Part shown: positions 21,691-31,944 of the stretch, piece after piece
How positions within the stretch are numbered: the first letter of the stretch is position 1
Layout of the letters: every line of letters starts with the position of its first letter
Origin: Gari tellinella
Lineage: Eukaryota; Mollusca; Bivalvia; Cardiida; Psammobiidae
NCBI GenBank assembly: GCA_922989275.2
Contig: OV277857.1
Coordinates: 6,510,001-6,574,000, forward strand
Length of the DNA stretch: 64,000 bases
Reading direction: 5' to 3'
The notes under the pieces: model-generated
What the model saw: the letters and a program-made list of their open reading frames with translations, nothing else
The model's database searches: none
Told to the model about the DNA's origin: nothing
Position numbers and translations under genes: made by a program

Positions 21691-21929
21691 CTCTTTCGCT
21701 GCCAAATTAATCGGTAGATATTTATCCCACCACCGTTTCATTGTCGTCTGCTTCAATTATGTTGTTTGCAAGATCATTTCAAAGTAAGAATCAAAGAAGT
21801 ATGACTTAAAGTGTATCTATACGAGTGTCAAACAGTTTGGATCCTGATCAGACGCCGCGTTACGCGGCGTCTGATCAGGATCCAAACTGTTTGAAAACGC
21901 GCCTTTTGACGTCATTAAGAGTGAAAGGG
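21691..21929. mobile_element. Family B MITE, full length with perfect core 1
   Basis: TTAA/CTCTTTCGC at the left and GTGAAAGGG/TTAA at the right. The core at 21828-21893 is a perfect hairpin (GTTTGGATCCTGATCAGACG, apex GCGTTACGC). The left arm has TTGTCGTCTGC at 21741. Confidence 0.9.
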
Positions 21930-22134
21930 TTAAACTACAGCACAGTAATTTTAAGTATATGTTTTTCTAAACTTGTGGCAGAATTAAATTGATCTTGAGA
22001 TATGGTCTTAGTATCTTAAAAAAGTCTCTTAATCTGCGCCTGAGCACAATGTGCGTTTCTTTTTGTACTGAGTTTATAGTCAATGTTTTATGAAGTAACC
22101 ATCACGAGGAAAACATACATGGTTGTGGTTTTAA

Positions 22135-22320
22135 CCCTTTTGTCCCTGAAACAGCCAATGGACAAGCCGAGTTCCTATTTAGTACAGTCTATGTATGACT
22201 ATGTACGGTAGACGTAATAGTGTAATAGTGTAGACTCCTTTAAGAGTCTTCTGGCCTGGCTATGCACTGTATGTATAGAACAAGTGCTCCAAAATACGTA
22301 CACTGTTTGCTTTAAAGCTT
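22135..22320. mobile_element. Family H element, worn
   Basis: TTAA/CCCTTTTGTCCCTGAAAC at the left, a worn core (GTGTAGACTCC, TTTAAGAGTCTTC), and the subterminal ATACGTACACTGTTTGC at the right. The U2 counterpart is at 33555-33795. Confidence 0.5.
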
Positions 22321-22439
22321 TCACATGTCTCTTATAGAATAAAACAAATAAGAATTCGTAAAAATAGTGGTCTTAATATAGATGTTTAACTCTATTCCTC
22401 TTTTTATATACCGAATGTAACAGTATGCTTAATACACTT

Positions 22440-22835
22440 TGCAGATAAAATATCGTTTATTAAAATTGTGTCGTGTGCACATATTAAATTTCGAATTTTT
22501 CACTAAAAATTGATAAACTTCTGACAATATATTCTAATCTGAATAGAAAAGAGTTTGAAATCTGATCAGACGCCGTGTTATCCTTGGGTGATATTGCTCA
22601 AAACTGTAAGCAACAGAAAGAATAATAATAAAATTATTTTCTAATCGCATATCCAAATAAGTTTTAACGTAGGCCTACATGACAGTTTAGGCCGAAACTT
22701 ATTTGGATATGCGATTAGAAAATAATTTTATAATTGAATATATGCTATCATGATGAATTTCTTTCCTGAACAGAAAGAATAGTTTCAGCGTAAACGCGTT
22801 TATAGGGAAAGTATGACGTCTTCTCTACTTCACAA
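22440..22835. mobile_element. worn core 1 element with Family A right arm (U1 relative of 33935-34154)
   Basis: The right arm is Family A (TTTCAGCGTAAACGCGTTTA, ending in GTCTTCTCTACTT). The left arm aligns with the Family B-like arm of 33935-34154 (ACTTTGCAG, TGTGTCGTGTGC). The core is worn (GATCAGACGCCGTG). It is interrupted by the hairpin insertion 22625-22768. Being at the same site in U1 and U2, it predates the duplication. Confidence 0.5.
22625..22768. mobile_element. 144-bp hairpin insertion with 13-bp target duplication
   Basis: Flanked by AACAGAAAGAATA at 22612-22624 and 22769-22781. Arms AATCGCATATCCAAATAAG and CTTATTTGGATATGCGATT, extended by TTATTTTCT / AGAAAATAA, form a ~40-bp stem with loop TAGGCCTACATGACAG. 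A ~35-base unpaired tail follows the right arm. The long target duplication is unlike TA or TTAA insertions; family unknown. Confidence 0.82.
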
Positions 22836-23118
22836 ACATGTTTACAAGGGATTTCTAGGATCGAAGGATGGTGCTATTTATATTACCACCCATTAAGTGC
22901 ATCATACGTTTATCGAGAACTTCACTAAATGTTTGTTTCCGTTTGGCATGGCAGGTTGCTAAACAGGTTGAATTATCAGATAGAAAAGAAAAATATACTG
23001 ATTTACATATTTCCTCCATGGAAGTGCATCTTGATAAGTGGATGTTAATAGTGGATGACTTTAAGTAAATCATGAAGCACATGCTGGGGTTTTCTGCTTT
23101 ACGTTCTGTCGGTTTTAA

Positions 23119-23369
23119 CCCATTACCCCATACCTACGCCTTTTTTACGCCTTAAATTAATTCCTACACTGAAGAAAATAGTTCCAATTTATACTGCCAC
23201 TAATAAAAATCATAAGAAATATTTTCTACATGTATATTCTAGCTGATGGTGGCTTAGAGCAGGCTGAAAGAAAAGCAGAATGCGCCTCAATGCGCATTCT
23301 GGTTTACTTACAACCTACTTTAAGTGACCACCTGTCTTCAAAACTAGAAATTGACTATAGGGTAATGGG
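23119..23369. mobile_element. Family G element, full length (core 2)
   Basis: TTAA/CCCATTACCCCATACC at the left and ACTATAGGGTAATGGG/TTAA at the right. The core at 23258-23325 is AGCAGGCTGAAAG, AAGCAGAATGCGCC, apex TCAA, then the complement. Confidence 0.85.
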
Positions 23370-23539
23370 TTAAGAAACCTCAAGTCTTTTAACACCGATA
23401 GCAGGTATTTGTTATTCTATTAAGTGTCACCTGTCGCTAATACTTTACATATTTCGTTGTTTGAGTTTGACATTTTAGCATTGTCAATAATTTTTCTTGG
23501 TGGAAATTTTAGTAAAAACATTCTATAACTACCACAAAA

Positions 23540-24128
23540 TTAGTTAAATAATTTAGTGCTTAAGGCAGATAAATGCTTAAAACAAAATAAAAATAAAACA
23601 TAAAGCTCCTAGGAACTTTCTGCTTAACTTTCAGCTTGCTTAAAGCTATCATTTGTATTCAAGACAGTCAAGTAGTCATCCTTTTAGTGATAGTTAAACA
23701 GTAAACCCTCTCTGTTACGACCACTAAAACGAGGCTAATTGGGTGTATTAAAGACAGATGACATCTAAAAGAAACGTGACAGTAAAACAGAAAGCTCCAA
23801 AAGGAGCTTTCTGTTTATACTGTTACCTTGCGTTAAGGAGTCATCTTTTGTTCACAATTAAAAATAAACACACTTAAGTGGTCGTAATAGAGAAGTGTTC
23901 TACTAGAGGTGTCTGTTGTTTGTGTATCTGATATTGCCAACAAAATTTAGAATTATCTTAACATATTAGGTGTTAACGACAGGTGAATGCTTAAAACAAG
24001 GTGAACGTCAAATCGAAAGCTCCTTCAAGAGCTTTCCGTTTTACGCTCACCTTGCTTTGAGCTGTCACCTGTATTTTATACAACCAATTAGCCTTCTATT
24101 TATTGTGGTCGTAGCATAGGTTTTACTG
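23540..24128. mobile_element. three Family F/core 2 elements in tandem
   Basis: A core-only remnant at 23540-23690 (AACATAAAGCTCC / GGAACTTTCTGC) is followed by a fuller element at 23699-23905 (CAGTAAACCCTCTCTG left, GTCGTAATAGAGAAG right, perfect GAAAGCTCC/GGAGCTTTC core). A third, 23910-24128, has a good core (GAAAGCTCCTTCAAGAGC) and right end GTCGTAGCATAGGTTTTACTG but a lost left end. A worn U2 counterpart is at 34751-34930. Confidence 0.7.
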
Positions 24129-24840
24129 CAAAAGGCTTCAAGCTAACATGACACTAAAATCATTATTTGATTCATGATTATGATGTTATTCAAACTTTAA
24201 TAATCTTCGTATTATAATGTTCAAACAGACGTCAAAACTATGTATGATGTATGTTAAACAGTTTTCATTTTCGTCTTGTATAAAACAACACCATGTTATA
24301 GTTTATCTAAATGACCAACTATTACAGGCAGGGATGTCTGTGTTTGTAATTTACTGTGACTGAAGGCTGTACAGAAATAACATATGTATTTCAATTCCAG
24401 AATATGACATTAATCCTTTCATGTATTGCTCGTTTGAGGTTTCAAGAATAATAGGGTTACTTCACTCTGATGGTAGAAATACCAGTATTTCTATTACAAG
24501 TTTCTAGGTCGCCCTTTAGCGGAACTAGAAAGCTGAAAATAAAGCCGTAACAAAAAAGGGAGCCATGACAACATTGCATTGCCAAACAGTGAAGACCCAG
24601 GCTAAACGTCAAAACAACTGTGCCTCACGCGTCTAGATATTTTCAACGAATATTTATACTTATGTTTGTGATAGTCTTTGTCAGATCCATGCGTGTTATG
24701 CAGTCCCTTAACGGTAACCGGTATTTGACGTTAGAGCACTATTGGAGACGACAAAATGTCACGATTATTTCGATTGTGTGTGTGAAAACCACCACTCTTC
24801 ATGTATCCAAACAAACTTTTTATGAAGCGACCTCTTAAAA

Positions 24841-24966
24841 GAAGTTCTGTTGGCTGTCTGAAACGAAGATATAACATAATACAGTACACAAATAATGCAG
24901 AATAGAAGATCTGTTGGCTGTCTGAAAATAAGATATTACATAATGAAGAACACAAATAATGCAGAA
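24841..24966. repeat. 63-bp unit duplicated in tandem
   Basis: GTTCTGTTGGCTGTCTGAAA and ACACAAATAATGCAGAA occur twice, at 24844 and 24908, with intervening sequence conserved apart from scattered substitutions. The second unit runs into a worn core 2 piece (GCAGAAAGCTTC). Confidence 0.8.
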
Positions 24967-25764
24967 AGCTTCATAAGGGTTTTCTAAATTGCTTCTTTTT
25001 ACGCACTACGCAGTAACGTGATTTACAGAATTCCATGGCTCTTTAGATTTGTTGTCACTTAATGTAAGATTGGTTGTAGTTGCGGAAACCTTATTGTCTT
25101 CTAGTATTAACGTTGTGAAACGCATATTCTGTACGGGTACATAATCAAATCGCTGAGATACGCGGCGTCTGATCTAGATCAACGCTTGTTATAATTGAAT
25201 TCTTTCCAGGATTACAGACAACAGCACAAACAAAATGTTTACTGGTTTTGAGAATTCAGTTCAGAATGAAAAGTACTAGTTTATTTTAAACGCACAAGGC
25301 AATAAAAACATTTATTACATAACATACAAAATATACAATGCCACATGAATCAGTTGGAACAATTTGCATATAGGCCTACTATACTAAGTATGCATGAACA
25401 AACAAATACTGCATTTCCTCGCTGACGGTAAGATTCAAACGTTTAATTCATTGAACTTAGAAGAATACCATGAGTCAACGAAAATGCTCCAAATGTCCAA
25501 TAGATGTATGCCATTTTCCCCCGAGCAACCCGAGAGAGAAGGCAACGTAATGTAAATGAATCGTTCCTTGACAAAACCTGCCTTATTGCATTGCAACAAT
25601 ATACAGACCGAGTACCGTGGTCATCCAAGACTCTGTATATGAGTTTGGTCTACACTGCCAAATGCCATAAATAATACAGCGACATAAAATGGTTTAGTTG
25701 CATGTGGGAGTCAAACAGTGTAGAGCAAGACCAGCCGCCGAGTCTGCTGCTAAAACCATTCTCA
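24967..25764. other. intergenic with orphan core 1 halves
   Basis: GATACGCGGCGTCTGATC at 25155 and AACAGTGTAGAGCAAGACC at 25714 are isolated core pieces. Nothing else recognised. Confidence 0.35.
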
Positions 25765-26025
25765 TTTGATTTGTTTTAATTTTACGTCGCTTTCAACAGT
25801 AATTCAGTCATATTGCGACGTCCAGCTAATTACAGGTTGAGGAAGACCCCAGAAGTCCTTTATGCATTGTTTCAGGCACAAATCGGCAACTGAGTAGAAC
25901 CACCGCACTTCCGCAAGCCAGCTGGAAGGCTTCCCCACATGAAAAATCCGAACGACCCTACTGGGTTTCGAACTCACAGCGGTGAGGAGCTTGAACTCAA
26001 GAAGAGTTAATGATAGTGCTTGACA
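25765..26025 (-). mobile_element. MetaSINE-type SINE, minus strand
   Basis: Reverse-complement match to the SINE at 39609-39881 along its length: tail GCGACGTAAAATTAAAAC, GCTGGACGTCGCAATATGAC, GGACTTCTGGGGTCTTCCTC, CCTGAAACAATGCATAAAGG, CATGTGGGGAAGCC, and GAGTTCGAAACCC (box B region). The head beyond about 26010 is diverged and the A box is lost. No clear target duplication. Confidence 0.85.
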
Positions 26026-26201
26026 AAAATGACACGATAAATCAGGATATAAGTTTTCTGCTTTAATTTCTTCCTGTTTTAACTGTCCCCGCGTATGATA
26101 ATGATGTAATGTATTCAGTCCTTTTTTATTTACTGCACTATCTTAGCCATGTTATGTCTATGGCACTTAAACCCTGATACTATATGACAACGCATACGTA
26201 T

Positions 26202-26350
26202 GGACCCGTTTCATAAAACTTCGTATGACAAATTTTGTCGTAAGTCAGATTATAAAAGTCTCAATATTTATTTATTTCTCCATCTAATCCGGTCTTGTGA
26301 CATTTCTTTGAAATTTTCTCATCGTACGAAGTTTTAGGAAACGGGCCTCT
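26202..26350. mobile_element. Family E-related short element
   Basis: GGACCCGTTTCATAAAACTT at the left and AAGTTTTAGGAAACGGGCC at the right. The interior shares TCGTAAGTCAGAT and ATCTAATCCGGTCTTGTGAC with the hairpin element at 57493-57733, but lacks its full second arm. Confidence 0.78.
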
Positions 26351-26379
26351 GATACAGATTCGTAACGATCATACTCCAT

Positions 26380-26480
26380 TTTATTTTGCCCAATAGCACA
26401 TGTAATTGCTCTTTAGCAAGGAATTAAATTACAGCTTTCAGCAGGAGCTTTCTGCTTAACCCTCATCTTGATTTAAGCAA
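26380..26480. mobile_element. worn core 2 remnant
   Basis: CTTTCAGCAGGAGCTTTCTG with flanking GATTTAAGCAATCATTTGCG matches the right half of core 2 in Family F/G. The equivalent U2 site near 42290-42370 holds a similarly worn piece. Confidence 0.5.
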
Positions 26481-27005
26481 TCATTTGCGTTGAATACCGA
26501 TGCGTGTTTAGTCGAGTCGCTATAATGGCGGACTTGACACTGAATTTTGATATCGAAGTCTATTGGGGATCTGCTACGGTATTACAATGTATGTTTATCT
26601 GATACGGATTTGTAGTCTGCTTTGTTTTATTGTGGCCAGTAGCCATTTTCATTACACACTTTCACGTTATCTGTTCCTACTTAAAGGTATAGTCATTCAC
26701 ACTCTCGTTAAAACATGACCTTCCTCAAAGCATTCAATACATTTAATGGATCGCTTCTGTTGATGTTTCAGACAACTTATTCTGAGAAATATGCAAGTCT
26801 TGTCTAGTTAAATTTCCAGTTAGTCATAAAATAGAGTAGGAATCCTTTGAATATGTAGGATTAGATAGTTAACAAACGTTCACCTGAAGCATACTTCGAC
26901 AGCTATCAATTTACACGAAGACTTTTCACTGATAAGCCATTTTATGTGTCCTGTACATTCAAAGTCTGACTTGTTATTTACTCGTCATGAGCGGACATAC
27001 AAATA

Positions 27006-27363
27006 CAGCGCTCCCTCCCTACAACGGCCCTCCCAACAACGATTCCCTCCTTACAACGGCCCTTGCCGCTGTTTCCCAAACAAAACATTTATGTCCAACC
27101 TTTTCATGGCTGCAATACCGTCTGCTTAAAATTGTCGTCTGCTGTTTTTCTCAAAGTTACATAATGGACATTTTTACAGAAAAAAACTTAATGACAAGTG
27201 ACAAACAGCTTGTATCCAGATCAGACGCCGCGTTACGCGGCGTCTGATCTGGATTCAAGCTGTTTGTAAATGTAAGCCAATTTCCCTCCCTATAACGACT
27301 CCCTCCGAACAACGAACACAATTTTTGTCTCCCATTGGAAGTCGTTGTAGAGAGGTTTTGCTG
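27006..27363. mobile_element. Family C MITE, full length, 358 bp (TA target)
   Basis: CAGCGCTCCCTCCC then TACAACG at the left and AGAGAGGTTTTGCTG at the right, TA on both sides. Subterminal CCCAACAACGATTCCC and CTCCGAACAACG repeats. Paired CGTCTGC motifs at 27119 and 27137. The core at 27206-27268 is perfect with a GTATCC/GGATTC outer stem (CAAACAGCTTG variant). The U2 counterpart is 43601-43895. Confidence 0.9.
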
Positions 27364-27725
27364 TAAATACATGTATCACTTTAACCCTTAAACGTTCAAT
27401 GAACCAAACTTGATATTTACAAAAAGTATATTATCTTGTCAGCTGCAAGTAACTCAAGATCCACACTGTTGAACACTCATATTATGTTTTTTGTACTGCA
27501 CAAACGTCTTGTAGTTCGCAATTATTTTGTAATTCACAAACAATACTTCTGTAGACGGAAGTATTTGAGCATACGCTTTTATTACAGAATAAGATTTATA
27601 TCTGTCTTAAACCCTCTCACTTGCAAAATGCGTCTACTCGATCACTGTCGTCTCAGGATATTCTTCAAATTTAGAGTACATTATACGATTTCGTACATAT
27701 GGTGAATGAAGGAATATAGCTACTA

Positions 27726-28073
27726 CATTGATCTCTCTCTACAATAGCATCCAATGGGAGACAAAGAGTGTGTGTTTTGCTGGGAGGGAGTTTCTCTCGG
27801 AAGGGAAAATAAAGAATTGGTTTACATTGAACCTAATTCAGACGCCGGGTAACGTGACTTCTCATCTGGATTCAAGCTGTTTGTCACTCGTCATTATACT
27901 TCGACTGTCAAAAGGTCTACTCATATGTGAGTTTATGAAACAACAGCAGCCGACGATTTTAAGCAGACGATATTGCAACAGTGAAAGTGTTAGAAGATCG
28001 CTTTTTTGGAATAGCAGCAAGCATTGTTGTAAGGAGGGAATCGTTGCTTGGAGGAAAAAAATCGGTTATGAAT
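27726..28073. mobile_element. Family C MITE, inverted and worn
   Basis: Begins with CTCTCTCTACAATAGC and CCAATGGGAGACAAAGAG (the right-end side), and ends with TGTAAGGAGGGAATCGTTGC then TTGGAGG. GCAGACGATATTGC at 27961 and a worn core (CAGACGCCGGG, CATCTGGATTCAAGCTG) are inside. The terminal bases are degraded. Confidence 0.75.
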
Positions 28074-28169
28074 AAAACTCGTACCGGAACTTATCACTTC
28101 GGTTTGGAATAAAACTCATACCCGAACTTATCCCTTCACAACAGCAGATGATAAGAGCTTGTGTTGCGG

Positions 28170-28308
28170 TCGTAATTTAAGTCGCTTGGAACCACTCAAA
28201 TAGCGCAAATTGATAGTATGAAGGACAGGTGGCAGCTTAAAAGCAAAGTCAAAGTAAAACAGAAACCTCATACAAGAGCTTTCTGTTTATGTTTACTTTA
28301 ACTTATCC
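28170..28308. mobile_element. Family F/core 2 element truncated by a TTAA insertion
   Basis: GTAAAACAGAAACCTC / GAGCTTTCTGTTT core with CAGGTGGCAGCTTAAAAGC arm; a GCGGTCGTAATTTAAG relic of the F end is at 28167. The right arm stops where the Family B element begins at TTAA 28309-28312. Confidence 0.6.
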
Positions 28309-28312
28309 TTAA

Positions 28313-28521
28313 CCCCTTCACTGCCTTACCCCGAGTACACTAGTAATTTGAAAACAGTTTAGATCCTGATCAGACGCCGCGTAACGCGGCGCCTGATCAA
28401 AATACAAACTGTTATACACTCATTTCAATATTTCATAAGTCGATATGACTAGATTTTTAATTTTAGAAATAAAAGCAGACGACAAATGTTAAAAATTGAT
28501 GACGTCATGGCAGTGAAGGGG
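28313..28521. mobile_element. Family B MITE, full length
   Basis: TTAA/CCCCTTCACTGCC at the left and GGCAGTGAAGGGG/TTAA at the right form ~13-bp matched ends. The core at 28352-28412 has apex GCGTAACGC and one diverged outer arm. GCAGACGACAAATG is in the right arm. Confidence 0.88.
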
Positions 28522-28896
28522 TTAAGAGAAGCATTGTCTTTGGCAGCCATTGCCTAAAACACCAACAGATTAACGCAAGTTACTGGTCGCAAGGAGAGAG
28601 CTGTCATTGTACATAAAATATCTTCTCAAATGCCTCACGTATACCTTTCACCTATATCCTTTGTTACTCCAACACAGCATAGTTTTTGTTTCATTCCATA
28701 ATTTGATACATGTCATTTCATTAAAACTGCTTGGCTTCCCTGCCTTCTTTTTTAAAAGCTATATTGTATGCTTTAATACATCTGCAAAAACATTTTAATG
28801 GTAAACTTGACACTAATACTGTCAATACTAAATTCAATATTGAATGATAATGTCCAATATTAATGTGTATAGATCACATTTTTGGAGTGGCACTAA

Positions 28897-29060
28897 CCCA
28901 TTTATGCATGTATATATTGCAATGAACTTATATATTTATTGGAACTATAGTGGATTTGTTCATACAGCAAAACGTTTCATATGGAATTTCAAACAGTGTA
29001 GACATTGATCGCAGTGTCTCATTAGAGTCTACTTATATTTGTATATCTACTTTTATGGAA
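28897..29060. mobile_element. Family D fragment (left half)
   Basis: CTAA/CCCATTTATGC, TTGTTCATACAGCAAAACG, then a worn core (AAACAGTGTAGACATTGATC / GAGTCTAC). The right end was not found. Confidence 0.55.
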
Positions 29061-29319
29061 GATACGCTTTAATTGGTAAATATTGATAAATTCTAATTTT
29101 TGTATTTATAAATAATTCAGTGATTTTTACAAACGCAAAATTAGTGTAATTGCCATAATTTACTTAAGTAATTGATACATTTTCTCTCCAAATTCTACTG
29201 CAATAAAAACCCCACAAAAACAACAACAACAAAACAACATGTTCAAATAGTACTCGTACGTATAATGCAGTTTATCGATAGATGGCTTTTCTTCAATGCC
29301 AGTATTAATTTACTAATAA

Positions 29320-29540
29320 CCCAGTTGTGCCCACGGTCCCATATATGGGACAGAGGCAAACAGTGTAGACTCTGATCAGACGCCGCATTATACTGCGTCT
29401 GATCAGAGTCTACACTATTTGCTGATAGGAATTTCAATATAAAACAAAATGAAAATGAAAACTTTTACCAAGGACCCCTTTGATAAAAAATGGACTAATC
29501 CAATATAAAAACATTGAAGAATCCACTGGGCACAAATGGG
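29320..29540. mobile_element. Family D element with full core
   Basis: The left reads AACCCAGTTGTGCCCACGG (TTAA degraded to ATAA) and the right ACTGGGCACAAATGGG/TTAA. The core at 29355-29422 is a strong hairpin: CAAACAGTGTAGACTCTGAT, CAGACGCCGC, apex ATTATACT, complement. Confidence 0.85.
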
Positions 29541-30017
29541 TTAAAACTATTACTGATTTTGTATGATCGGCTTAATCCGCGTGTTCCAAGAAGTTGAATA
29601 TTGATTAGATGCCGTGATTGGTTGCAAATGCCAATTGAATCACGAGGTGTTGGATTAAGGTTAAATTACATTGACCTTGATTCTTGAAACGCATTATTGG
29701 TTTTGTTGTTTCTAGAATTTAAATGAGAGATATTTGCAAGTCACATACTTGTAAAACATTGCCAATTTATAAAGTAAAAGTCTTTTCCGCCTATTTGATG
29801 AGAACTCATCACTCACTACGTAGGATTTCAATTTCACATGGAGTTTGTCGTCATTGTTTAAGCTATATTAACGCTATGGAAACCCTTTGACCTGATATTT
29901 CAACGAAATTATAGGCAAAAGTCTTAACCTTTGAATCGGATTTTCTACCATCAGAGTAAAGTAACCATATCATTCCCAAAACTTCAAACAATACACTTCC
30001 AATGTCCAAATCGGGCG

Positions 30018-30449
30018 TTGAATTCCGCTTAAGCTGGTGCTAGGGGACGTGAGCACTGTTGCATATATCAGTATTGCTCATGAACAGACTCAATTAAACC
30101 GAGTCTGCAATTTTCAGTATTTGCTTTGTTTTCTGTGCTTTCAAAGGATCTCCCCTTATTCAGATTTATATAATTCACAACAGCAGATGTTAAGTGCTTG
30201 TGTGGCGGCTGTAAAAAGTCGCCCCGTACTTTATTCTCAGTGTTGTTATACTTTCTGGTCCTTTGGAATCATTGATTTCAGCGCATTTACAGTTGAAAGT
30301 TGAATTCCGCTTAAGCTGGTGCTAGGGGGCGTGAGCACTGTTGCATATTTCAGTATTGCTCATGAACAGACTCAATTAAACCGAGTCTGCAGTTTTCAAT
30401 ATTTGCTTTGTTTTCTGTGCTTTCAAATGATCTCCCCTTATTCAGATTT
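30018..30449. mobile_element. Family Y 282-bp repeat, about 1.5 head-to-tail units, copy 1
   Basis: TTGAATTCCGCTTAAGC starts at 30018 and 30300 (period 282). The unit holds GTGCTAGGGG...GAGCAC and CAGACTC...GAGTCTG hairpins, then CAGCAGATGTTAAGTGC and GGTCCTTTGGAATCATTG. The second unit stops at TTATTCAGATT. The same 1.5-unit architecture occurs at 55491-55858. The aligned U2 interval near 44780-44815 lacks it. The open frame 30037-30303 arises because 282 is divisible by three; I do not call it a gene. Confidence 0.85.
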
Positions 30450-30594
30450 TTTTGTTAATTGTTGACTATTAAGGGTTATTTTACAATTTACTGAAAAGTT
30501 ACAAACAGTTAGGCTCTGCTTAGAGAGTACGTATATGAGTTTTTCGACTTTAGACCTACATTGATTGCATAGTGTGCTATTTATTGGTACACAA

Positions 30595-30957
30595 CATTGC
30601 ATCTTCCAAACCACGTCCTCTGAACAACGATTTCCTCATTATAGCAACGCTTGCTACTGTTTCCAAGCACAACCATTATGTCCAACCTTTTCACGGCTTC
30701 GAAATCGCCTTCTTAAAATTACCGTCTACTGTTTTTCTCAAAGCCACATATAAACTCGACTTTGGAAACAGTTTGGATCCAGATTAGATGCCGCGTCTCG
30801 CGGCTTCTGATCAGTTTTCAAACCTTTCGCCATTCGTATCGATAATACTTTAGTCGAATTACCCTAAATCTTTGAAACGGTCTTGCAGAAAACAATATTG
30901 AAGCAGGCGGCAAAGTAGTGGTAAAAAAACTACCGATTAACGTGACGATGAAAGGGG
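30595..30957. mobile_element. chimeric MITE: Family C left arm, core 1, Family B right arm
   Basis: The left of the core follows Family C: TGAACAACGATTTCCTC, TATGTCCAACCTTTTCACGG, CTTAAAATTACCGTCTAC, TGTTTTTCTCAAAG. The right of the core follows Family B: AATCTTTGAAACGG, GAAAACAATATTGAAGCAGG, GATGAAAGG/GGTTAA. The core sits at 30767-30825 (AAACAGTTTGGATCC, GATGCCGCG). The two ends therefore belong to different transposase types (TA versus TTAA). Confidence 0.8.
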
Positions 30958-31163
30958 TTAAGCCAAATAGTGTTGTCCGTTCCTTCAAGCGGTCTCTTGG
31001 GGGATAAAAAGTTATTGTTTCACAGACAGACGCGTTTGTCTCCCGAGAACGGATGTCAATAATACACAAATAAGGACCAATTCATTTTCGAAGCACCCAA
31101 ACTGGCGTGTAACCTTTTCATTGCGAATGGCACATTCGTCTTTAATGTCTGTTTTAAAAACAA

Positions 31164-31375
31164 CAGTGGAGAAAACATTTTTTTCAATTATGTGCTAAAA
31201 ACAGTGAAGTCAATTGCAAAACAATTGGGTTTAAATCTGGCGCCGCGTAACACGGCGTCTTACACGGATTGTTACACTCACATTAATATTTCATTTCTCA
31301 AAATTGTAAAATAAATGAATTTGGCATAAAATGTAGACGACGGTGTTTTAGTAAACGGTAGATTTGCAATGAACA
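31164..31375. mobile_element. chimeric MITE: Family A left end, core 1, Family B-like right arm
   Basis: CAGTGGAGAAAACATT at the left with a shortened Family A arm (GTGCTAAAAACAGTG), a worn core (GGCGCCGCGTAACACGGCG), then a Family B-type arm (ACACTCACATTAATATTTC, GTAGACGACGGTG). The right end is degraded and merges into a Family H relic (31376-31556). Confidence 0.6.
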
Positions 31376-31556
31376 ATTCCAGTTTCCATTTAAGTCAAAT
31401 ACACGTTTGACTGTTTAAGGTTGTTTTTACAATATTCGAAATGGCAATCTGAAGACCTCTGGTCTGGGTCTACACTGTTTGCATACGGCACAAGTACTGA
31501 AACAGACAAATTCGTTGTTTGTTAAGGACCACGTTAGGGTCCAATGTGTTAAAGCA
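31376..31556. mobile_element. Family H relic
   Basis: GAACAATTCCAGTTTCC, GTTTGACTGTTTAAGG then TTGTTTTTACAATATT, GGTCTGGGTCTACACTG, TTGTTAAGGACCACGTTAGG match Family H. The U2 counterpart is 49430-49640. Confidence 0.6.
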
Positions 31557-31944
31557 AACACTAACAGTGGTGGGTTTTGGTAAATTAAGTTGTACGTTTG
31601 TGCTTGTGTCGGAACATAGATAGATTATCATTGTCACAAAATGTGCGTATTACAGAGCTGTCACTGTCGATGACATAATGGGTACGAACTTATAATTTCG
31701 TAGTTAGAGCGGAACTAAATGACAAACACAATTTTTCCCCGGGAACAAACAAGTAATATCGTTTTGTTGATGTTCATGGCAAATTAATTGTGTAATATAT
31801 TGTATGATTAAATAAAGGCAATATATAGGTCAAATTATGGCTTTGTAGCTCTAAGGATGTGACATATAAACGCGTCTATCGCTGTTATCATGCTTCCATC
31901 CTTTCGCTTGCCAAGTGTAGAAATCGTTATTCTTCCCCGTTTAA

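Noticed and set aside
17546..28521. Autonomous piggyBac-type transposase for the TTAA families
   Set aside because: No frame in the window shows a DDE transposase; all TTAA elements here are 200-250 bp and non-coding.
30037..30303. 89-codon frame repeated at 55530-55733 with similar peptide
   Set aside because: The similarity is explained by the Family Y DNA repeat; the unit length 282 is a multiple of three, so an open frame persists without coding selection being implied.
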